A DNA stretch of 60,180 bases, taken from the NCBI RefSeq assembly GCF_900119185.1, contig NZ_FPJE01000028.1:1-60180 (forward strand). Reading direction: 5' to 3'. Shown one piece after another: positions 54,459-60,180 of this stretch. How positions within the stretch are numbered: the stretch's first letter is position 1; each line of letters opens with the position of its first letter. The DNA is from Sinomicrobium oceani. Lineage in GTDB: Bacteria > Bacteroidota > Bacteroidia > Flavobacteriales > Flavobacteriaceae. The notes below the pieces were generated by a model. The model did no database searches. It was not told where the DNA came from and worked only from the letters and a program-made list of their open reading frames with translations. Made by a program: the position numbers and the translations under genes.

Positions 54459-57400
54459 ATGCAAAACAAGGGACTTATCAAGCTTTTTGCTATTTTATTT
54501 GGAATTGTAAGTATTTACCAATTGTCCTTCACTTTCGTGACCAACAAAGTGGAGAAACAGGCGGAAGAATTTGCAATCAACAAAATTTCCGATGACACGG
54601 AAAATTATGTAGCAAAAAGAGAGACAGAAGAGACCAGGTATTTAGATTCTGTAGGTAACAACACGGTTTTCGATATCGGAATTACGAGTTTTACCTATAA
54701 TGAGGCTAAGGATAAAGAGCTGAATAAAGGTCTGGATCTCAAAGGAGGGATAAACGTTATCCTGGAAATATCAGTAAAAGATATTTTAAAAGGATTGGCC
54801 AATGAATCTAAGAATGCGGTGTTTAACAAAGCCCTGGCCAATGCAGACAAAGCAGCAAAAAACAGTGATAAGCCCTATGTAGATCTTTTCTTCCAGGAAT
54901 TTGACGCTATAAAAGGAGATACAAAACTTGCTTCTCCTGATATTTTTGCCAATAAAATATTAAGTGAAGATATCAACTTCCAGATGTCCGATAACGAGGT
55001 TAAGCCCGTTATCCGTCGTAAGGTAGATGAATCTATCGTGTCCGCTTTCGAAGTACTTCGAAAGCGTATTGACCGTTTTGGGGTAACGCAGCCCAACATT
55101 CAGCGTCTGGGGACTACAGGGAGAATTCTTGTCGAACTCCCCGGAGCAAAGGATATTAATCGTGTAAAGAAATTGCTTCAGAGCACGGCTCAACTCGAGT
55201 TCTGGGAGACTTTCAAAAACGATGAGGTTATACAGTACCTGATGCAGGTTAACCAGCGGTTGAAAGATCTGGTAGATACCAAAGAGAAGAAAGAAGAAGC
55301 TACATCCGGAGACGATGCTTCCGAGATAGACGCTCTGCTGGCAGATGCCGAAAAAGATTCTCTCGATGCGGTAAGCCAGACGAACCCATTGTTTGATCTT
55401 GCCGTAGCTCCGGGAGTACAGGGAGGTCCCGTGCTGATGAGTTTTGCTACCAAGGACACGGCTAAGGTCAATTCGTACCTGAAAATGCGTGAGATCCGTC
55501 AATTACTTCCTTCGGAGTTGCAGAACGTACGTTTTGTCTGGAGCAAGCCCGGAGTAAATCAGGAAGTGATCGATCTTTATGCACTGAAATCTAACCGCGA
55601 GAACCAGCCCCCGTTAAGTGGAGGCGTAGTTGTGGATGCCCAGCAAACTTACGACCAGCGGGGAAATCCTGCGGTTTCCATGCAGATGGATAGTAAGGGA
55701 GCTAAAATATGGGAAGAACTGACCGGCAAAGCGTATCGTCAGGGAAGCTTTATCGCTATCGTACTCGATGATATCGTGTATTCCGCCCCCGGAGTAACCA
55801 GCGGACCGATTTCCGGAGGAAATTCCGAGATCACAGGACAGTTTTCGCTGAATGAGGCAATTGACCTTGCCAACGTTTTACGTGCAGGGAAACTTCCTGC
55901 GTCGGCCGATATCGTTCAAAGTGAGGTTGTAGGGCCATCACTTGGTCAGGAAGCTATAGACAGCGGAATGATGTCGTTCGTTATCGCAATGTCCCTTGTG
56001 CTTATATGGATGTTGTTCTATTACGGAAGAGCAGGTTGGTTTGCCGATGTGGCACTGATCTTTAACATCGTACTGATATTCGGTGTGCTTGCAGGTTTGG
56101 GAGCGGTATTAACGCTGCCCGGAATTGCAGGTATCGTACTTACCATAGGTATGTCCGTGGATGCGAATGTACTGATCTTTGAAAGGGCAAAAGAAGAACT
56201 TGCAAAAGGTAAAGGACAGAAGCAGGCCGTTGCCGACGGTTTCGGAAATGCATTGTCTTCTATTCTGGATGCCAACGTAACCACAGGTCTTACAGCTATA
56301 ATATTGTTTGTGTTTGGTACAGGGCCTATCCGGGGTTTTGCTACAACACTGATGATCGGTATTGCGACATCACTTTTCACAGCTATATTTATAACAAGGT
56401 TGTTGGTAGACTGGTATATCGGAAGAAAAAAATCTCTTCATTTCTCCACTCCGATTACCAAAAACCTGTTCCAGAATATTAATGTGAATTTCCTTGGTAA
56501 AAGGAAAATATCCTACACGATTTCCGGTATTCTGCTGGTCGTGGCTTTAGGATCCTTGTTTACACAAGGATTAAACCAGGGTGTGGATTTTGTGGGAGGA
56601 CGTTCTTACCAGATCCGTTTTGAGCACCCGGTGAATCCTACCGAACTGGCTTCCGACCTGACCGATGCACTCGGAAGTGTGGAAGTAAAGACATTTGGTG
56701 CGCCCAACCAGGTAAAAATAACCACAAAGTATAAAGTAGACGAGGAAGGTACGGCAGTGGATGAAGAAATCCAGGAGATCCTTTATACCAGCCTTCAGAA
56801 ACATTTGCCGGAAGGTTTGACAGAAACAGAATTTGCAGGTGGTGGAGATGCTAAACAATACGGTATCGTTCAGGCGATAAAGGTAGGTCCGACTATTGCT
56901 GACGATATTAAGAGAAATGCGGTTTGGGCGATCATAGGATCATTGATCGTGGTTTTCCTATACATTCTCATCCGTTTCCGCAGATGGCAGTTTTCTGCAG
57001 GTGCGGTTGCCGCATTGTTCCACGATGTATTGATCGTTTTGGGTATTTTCTCACTGACCTACAAGTTTATGCCTTTCAACCTGGAGATCGATCAGGCTTT
57101 CATAGCGGCGATACTAACAGTGATCGGTTATTCCATAAACGATACGGTGGTGGTATTTGACCGTATCCGGGAAATTACAAACGAACGGGGCTGGAAAGCC
57201 GGTGAGAATATCAACCTGGCTGTAAACAGCACGCTGAGCCGTACATTGAATACCTCATTAACTACATTGGTGGTTCTTCTTGCCATATTTATTTTCGGGG
57301 GAGAGTCCATACGAGGATTTATGTTTGCACTTATCGTCGGGGTTATAGTAGGTACCTATTCTTCGATATTTATTGCAACTCCGGTTATGTTTGATACCCT

Positions 57401-57467
57401 CAGGCATAAAACAACAGACATGTTAAAGAAAAAAGAAGAGCCGGCGGAAGATGGCAGGGAGGTATAA
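54459..57467 (+). CDS. secDF: SecDF, fused protein-export membrane protein
   Basis: 1002 residues, SecD and SecF in one chain as is usual in Bacteroidota. The SecD half has GLDLKGGINVILEI, the P1 head domain (about 90-450) with an acidic insert after LVDTKEKKEE, and helices with IGMSVDANVLIFERAKEEL; the SecF half starts about residue 660 with GVDFVGGRSYQIRFEHP and has VIGYSINDTVVVFDRIRE. About 12 membrane helices. It uses proton flow to pull secreted proteins out of the SecYEG channel on the periplasmic side. Confidence 0.97.
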   Translation: MQNKGLIKLFAILFGIVSIYQLSFTFVTNKVEKQAEEFAINKISDDTENYVAKRETEETRYLDSVGNNTVFDIGITSFTYNEAKDKELNKGLDLKGGINVILEISVKDILKGLANESKNAVFNKALANADKAAKNSDKPYVDLFFQEFDAIKGDTKLASPDIFANKILSEDINFQMSDNEVKPVIRRKVDESIVSAFEVLRKRIDRFGVTQPNIQRLGTTGRILVELPGAKDINRVKKLLQSTAQLEFWETFKNDEVIQYLMQVNQRLKDLVDTKEKKEEATSGDDASEIDALLADAEKDSLDAVSQTNPLFDLAVAPGVQGGPVLMSFATKDTAKVNSYLKMREIRQLLPSELQNVRFVWSKPGVNQEVIDLYALKSNRENQPPLSGGVVVDAQQTYDQRGNPAVSMQMDSKGAKIWEELTGKAYRQGSFIAIVLDDIVYSAPGVTSGPISGGNSEITGQFSLNEAIDLANVLRAGKLPASADIVQSEVVGPSLGQEAIDSGMMSFVIAMSLVLIWMLFYYGRAGWFADVALIFNIVLIFGVLAGLGAVLTLPGIAGIVLTIGMSVDANVLIFERAKEELAKGKGQKQAVADGFGNALSSILDANVTTGLTAIILFVFGTGPIRGFATTLMIGIATSLFTAIFITRLLVDWYIGRKKSLHFSTPITKNLFQNINVNFLGKRKISYTISGILLVVALGSLFTQGLNQGVDFVGGRSYQIRFEHPVNPTELASDLTDALGSVEVKTFGAPNQVKITTKYKVDEEGTAVDEEIQEILYTSLQKHLPEGLTETEFAGGGDAKQYGIVQAIKVGPTIADDIKRNAVWAIIGSLIVVFLYILIRFRRWQFSAGAVAALFHDVLIVLGIFSLTYKFMPFNLEIDQAFIAAILTVIGYSINDTVVVFDRIREITNERGWKAGENINLAVNSTLSRTLNTSLTTLVVLLAIFIFGGESIRGFMFALIVGVIVGTYSSIFIATPVMFDTLRHKTTDMLKKKEEPAEDGREV

Positions 57468-57502
57468 CAGCCTTCAGGATTTTTTCATCGTCCTGTAATA
57501 TA

Positions 57503-57538
57503 AAAACCCCGCCCGAAGAATTCTTCGGGCGGGGTTTT
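57503..57538. terminator. Bidirectional terminator between secDF and dapD
   Basis: A perfect 36-base palindrome centred between 57520 and 57521: AAAACCCCGCCCGAAGAA (57503-57520) and its exact complement, ending in GGGGTTTT. A-rich on one side and T-rich on the other, so it can work for both convergent genes. Confidence 0.9.
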
Positions 57539-57592
57539 AATTTTTTTAAAAAAGCCTGCAGAGCAAATAGCAGCTTGAAGGCCTTTGAGTTG

Positions 57593-58408
57593 TCAGACGG
57601 CAACGTTATATTCGCGAAGTGCGTCGTTAAGTGAAGTTTTCAGGTCAGTCGAAGCCTTGCGTTTACCGATAATCAGTGCGCAGGGAACCTGGTACTCTCC
57701 GGCAGGGAATTTTTTGGTGTAACTTCCGGGAATAACTACCGATCTTGCCGGGACAAGACCTTTGCTTTCTACAGGCTCGCTTCCGGTAACATCGATAATC
57801 TTTGTCGATGCGGTAAGAACTACATTAGCGCCGAGTACAGCTTCCTTTTCTACACGAACACCTTCTACGACAATACATCTCGATCCGATAAAGGCATTGT
57901 CTTCAATGATGACGGGGGCTGCCTGTAAAGGCTCCAGTACGCCACCTATACCTACGCCTCCGCTGAGGTGTACATTCTTGCCGATCTGGGCGCAACTCCC
58001 TACGGTAGCCCAGGTATCGACCATGGTGCCGGCATCTACATAAGCACCGATATTTACATAGCTTGGCATCATCACCACGCCCGAGGACACATAAGCCCCG
58101 TGGCGTGCTATAGCATGAGGAACCACACGGATACCCTTGGCTGCATATCCTTTTTTCAATGGTATTTTATCGTGAAACTCCAAGGGGCCGGCCTCGATAG
58201 TCTCCATTTTCTGAATCGGGAAATAGAGAACAACAGCTTTTTTAACCCACTCGTTTACCTGCCATCCTTTGTCTGTGGGTTCGGCAACTCTCAGCGTTCC
58301 TTCATCGAGCAGGCTGATAACCTCCCGGATGGTGTTTTGTGTGTTTTCGTCTTTGAGTAAATCCCGGTTTTCCCAGGCATTTTCTATGATCTCTCTTATC
58401 TTTTCCAT
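57593..58408 (-). CDS. dapD: Tetrahydrodipicolinate N-succinyltransferase
   Basis: 271 residues from ATG 58408 (MEKIREIIENAWENRDLL), the family start; an ATG at 58453 adds 15 unlikely residues. The left-handed beta-helix has hexapeptide repeats such as YVNIGAYVDAGTMVDTWATV, AQIGKNVHLSGGVGIGGVL and SRCIVVEGVRVEKEAVLG. It is part of the lysine and diaminopimelate pathway (succinylase branch) and so supplies cell-wall precursors. Single gene, divergent from ruvX. Confidence 0.95.
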   Translation of the reverse strand: MEKIREIIENAWENRDLLKDENTQNTIREVISLLDEGTLRVAEPTDKGWQVNEWVKKAVVLYFPIQKMETIEAGPLEFHDKIPLKKGYAAKGIRVVPHAIARHGAYVSSGVVMMPSYVNIGAYVDAGTMVDTWATVGSCAQIGKNVHLSGGVGIGGVLEPLQAAPVIIEDNAFIGSRCIVVEGVRVEKEAVLGANVVLTASTKIIDVTGSEPVESKGLVPARSVVIPGSYTKKFPAGEYQVPCALIIGKRKASTDLKTSLNDALREYNVAV

Positions 58409-58560
58409 AGACCAATAATGTTTATGTAGTGATTTTAAAATGAAGTGGGACAACCGGTCCGTAAACCGCGTCCGATGGCAAATATAACGGCTTAAAATTT
58501 AATATCCCCGGCTATTTTATAGTTATAACAATTTAAATCTTAAATTTGCCAAAAAGTGGA

Positions 58561-58971
58561 ATGGGGAGAATACTGGCTATAGATTATGGGACAAAGCGTA
58601 CCGGTATAGCGGTGACGGACGAATTACAGATCATAGCATCGGGTTTGACCACAGTAGAAACGTCCGGACTTATGGATTTCCTTCGGGATTATATCGGTAA
58701 GGAGACCGTGGAGAAAGTAGTGGTGGGAGAGCCGAAACGGCATAGTAACGAAGCGTCCGAAAGCGAAAAGTACATACAAAAGTTCCTGGTGACTTTTGCA
58801 AAAGAATTTCCGGCTCTTGCCATAGAGCGGGTCGACGAACGCTTTACTTCCAAAATGGCTGTCCGGACCATGATAGACAGTGGACTTAAAAAGAAGCAAA
58901 GACAAAACAAAGCCCTGGTCGATGAGATCAGTGCTACAATAATATTACAGTCGTATCTTTACAACAGATAA
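58561..58971 (+). CDS. ruvX: RuvX/YqgF, putative pre-16S rRNA nuclease / Holliday junction resolvase
   Basis: 136 residues from ATG 58561. The upstream TTG at 58546 falls within the sequence TAAATTTG (58541-58548), an exact -7 box, so it is unlikely to be the start. RNase-H-like motifs: GRILAIDYGTKRTGIAVTD (first aspartate), KVVVGEPKRHSNE, and IERVDERFTSKMA with the following DEISATIILQSYL. Probably the first gene of ruvX-def-DUF5606. If the box is the true promoter the leader would be very short. Confidence 0.93.
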   Translation: MGRILAIDYGTKRTGIAVTDELQIIASGLTTVETSGLMDFLRDYIGKETVEKVVVGEPKRHSNEASESEKYIQKFLVTFAKEFPALAIERVDERFTSKMAVRTMIDSGLKKKQRQNKALVDEISATIILQSYLYNR

Positions 58972-59015
58972 TCTGTTTCGATAAAGGTACGCACTCCGAA
59001 AACAAGAAAGACCTT

Positions 59016-59606
59016 ATGATATTACCAATAGTTGCTTATGGCGACCCTGTATTAAGAAAAGAGGCTAAAGATATAGACGAAAAATATCCGGAGCTGCAGG
59101 AGTTGATTGCAAGCATGTTTGAAACGATGTATAATGCCTATGGAGTAGGACTTGCCGCACCACAGGTAGGTTTGCCTGTCCGGCTCTTTGTTATAGATGC
59201 CAGTCCGTTTGCCGAGGATGAAGACATCGATGAAGAAGAAAGGAGAGTGCTGGAGAATTTCAGGAAAGTGTTTATCAATGCAAGGATACTGGAAGAGACC
59301 GGCGAAGAATGGGCATTTAACGAAGGATGTCTGAGCATTCCTAATATCCGTGAGGACGTGTACAGGGAAGAGAAGATCACCATTGAGTATTTCGACGAAA
59401 ATTTCGTGAAGCATACCGAAGAATACGACGGACTCATTGCACGGGTTATCCAACACGAATACGATCATATAGATGGTATATTGTTTACGGATAAGCTTTC
59501 GGCACTCAAAAAGCGCCTGCTCAAAGGTAAGCTTGCGAATATTTCCAAGGGGAAAGTGAAGGTCGATTATAAAATGCGGTTCCCCGACGCGAAAAAAGGA
59601 CGATAA
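59016..59606 (+). CDS. def: Peptide deformylase
   Basis: 196 residues. All three motifs are present: GVGLAAPQVGLP (GxGLAAxQ), EGCLSIP (with the metal cysteine), and QHEYDHIDG (HExxH). A small acidic insert DEDIDEEERR lies after the first motif, as in Bacteroidota enzymes. It removes the formyl group from new proteins. It starts 44 bases after ruvX. Confidence 0.97.
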   Translation: MILPIVAYGDPVLRKEAKDIDEKYPELQELIASMFETMYNAYGVGLAAPQVGLPVRLFVIDASPFAEDEDIDEEERRVLENFRKVFINARILEETGEEWAFNEGCLSIPNIREDVYREEKITIEYFDENFVKHTEEYDGLIARVIQHEYDHIDGILFTDKLSALKKRLLKGKLANISKGKVKVDYKMRFPDAKKGR

Positions 59607-59647
59607 ATTTTGGAAAATAAGAGCAATTAAATTTTAACTTTTTCTCT

Positions 59648-60100
59648 ATGAGTTTAGACAAAATATTGGCTATTTCGGGCAAACCCGGGCTATATGAATT
59701 AAAGGCACAGACCAGAAGTGGTTTCGTGGCGGAATCTCTTATCGATGGTAAACGGATTACAGTAGGGTTACGCAATAATGTGAGTCTGCTTTCCGAAATT
59801 GCCATATATACGCTGAAAGAAGAAGTACCGCTCGGCGACGTGTTCAATAAAATCAAGGAAAAGGAAAACGGAGAAAAGACGTCGGTGAGCCACAAAGATG
59901 ACAAGGTGAAACTCGAAGAATATTTTTTCGAAGTACTTCCTGATTATGATGAAGATAAAGTGTATCCGGGCGATATCAAGAAAATCATCCAGTGGTATAA
60001 CCTGCTGCTCTCCAAAGGAATTTCCGATTTTACCGCAGCAACTGAAGAAGCTGACGGAGAAGAGAAGGTCGAAGAGGAAGAAAATGATACGGCTGAATAA
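59648..60100 (+). CDS. DUF5606 domain protein
   Basis: 150 residues, cytosolic. Starts MSLDKILAISGKPGLYELKA, followed by an SH3-like beta region (about 5-55) and a helical second half with YFFEVLPDYDEDKVYP and IIQWYNLLLSKGI, then a variable acidic tail. I recognise it as the Bacteroidota protein family DUF5606, commonly placed after def. Function unknown; likely co-transcribed with def (41 bases). Confidence 0.9.
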   Translation: MSLDKILAISGKPGLYELKAQTRSGFVAESLIDGKRITVGLRNNVSLLSEIAIYTLKEEVPLGDVFNKIKEKENGEKTSVSHKDDKVKLEEYFFEVLPDYDEDKVYPGDIKKIIQWYNLLLSKGISDFTAATEEADGEEKVEEEENDTAE

Positions 60101-60125
60101 GCTATAGCTTTATACGATTATACAG

Positions 60126-60158
60126 GAGGTTGTCTAAAAAGGCAGCCTCTTTTTTTTG
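60126..60158 (+). terminator. Terminator of the ruvX-def-DUF5606 transcript
   Basis: GAGGTTGTC (60126-60134, including the adjacent G) pairs with GGCAGCCTC (60141-60149) with two G-U pairs, then eight or more T. Confidence 0.8.
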
Positions 60159-60180
60159 TTATAAGGTTTTGTGTTTGTAA

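Noticed and set aside
53127-57538. Hairpins as repeats or CRISPR-like units
   Set aside because: Each is a single, different stem located just after a stop codon, and they are explained as terminators.

Overview
The window is chromosomal DNA of a Gram-negative Bacteroidota, most likely a member of the Flavobacteriaceae. The main reasons are a fused SecDF, SusC/SusD pair, GYDIA-type GHMP kinase beside HMG-CoA reductase (mevalonate route), a DUF5606 protein, promoters with TAnnTTTG -7 boxes, and above all a Bacteroidota-type (subtype iii) type VI secretion system. No rRNA, tRNA, CRISPR array or phage module was seen.

Layout. 1-1.4 kb holds mobile DNA: the 3' end of an IS1182-type transposase gene and a complete IS982 element with matching inverted repeats. 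1.4-3.4 kb is a BlaI-type repressor and a BlaR1/M56-type membrane protease under a promoter with two identical-spacing dyads, then a 50-residue conserved small protein. 3.4-5.7 kb is a mevalonate-pathway pair (GHMP kinase, HMG-CoA reductase). 5.9-9.5 kb encodes peptide use (DPP4-like peptidase, POT transporter). 9.5-14.5 kb is a reverse-strand operon surE, small membrane protein, lpxB, NlpC/P60 lipoprotein, comEC. 14.8-17 kb is a tail-specific protease. 17-24.3 kb is the cell-shape cluster purH, mreBCD, mrdA, rodA.

24.6-43.7 kb is the T6SS. A reverse-strand effector operon (vgrG, an unknown 304-residue protein, an unknown 214-residue membrane protein, a PAAR-like protein with a long C-terminal extension) is followed by reverse-strand tssP-like/tssB/tssC. 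A divergent forward operon carries two paralogous NlpC/P60-fold lipoproteins, one of which has lost the catalytic cysteine, then tssG-like, tssN, tssK, tssO, tssH, tssE and tssF. I see no hcp (tssD), and no recognisable tssQ or tssR, so the two lipoproteins are the most interesting candidates for a locus-specific envelope function. The uncharacterised effector operon and this lipoprotein pair are the best candidates for undescribed biology.

43.8-50.6 kb is a TetR-controlled SusC/SusD/phosphodiesterase uptake system with two inverted copies of an operator-like dyad between the divergent genes. 50.6-60.2 kb is housekeeping: small membrane protein, gyrB, mdh, secDF, dapD, ruvX, def and a DUF5606 protein, most separated by clear hairpin terminators.

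All family names are from recognition of motifs in the translated sequence, with no database search. T6SS component letters follow the published Bacteroidota nomenclature as I remember it; tssP and tssG are the least certain.
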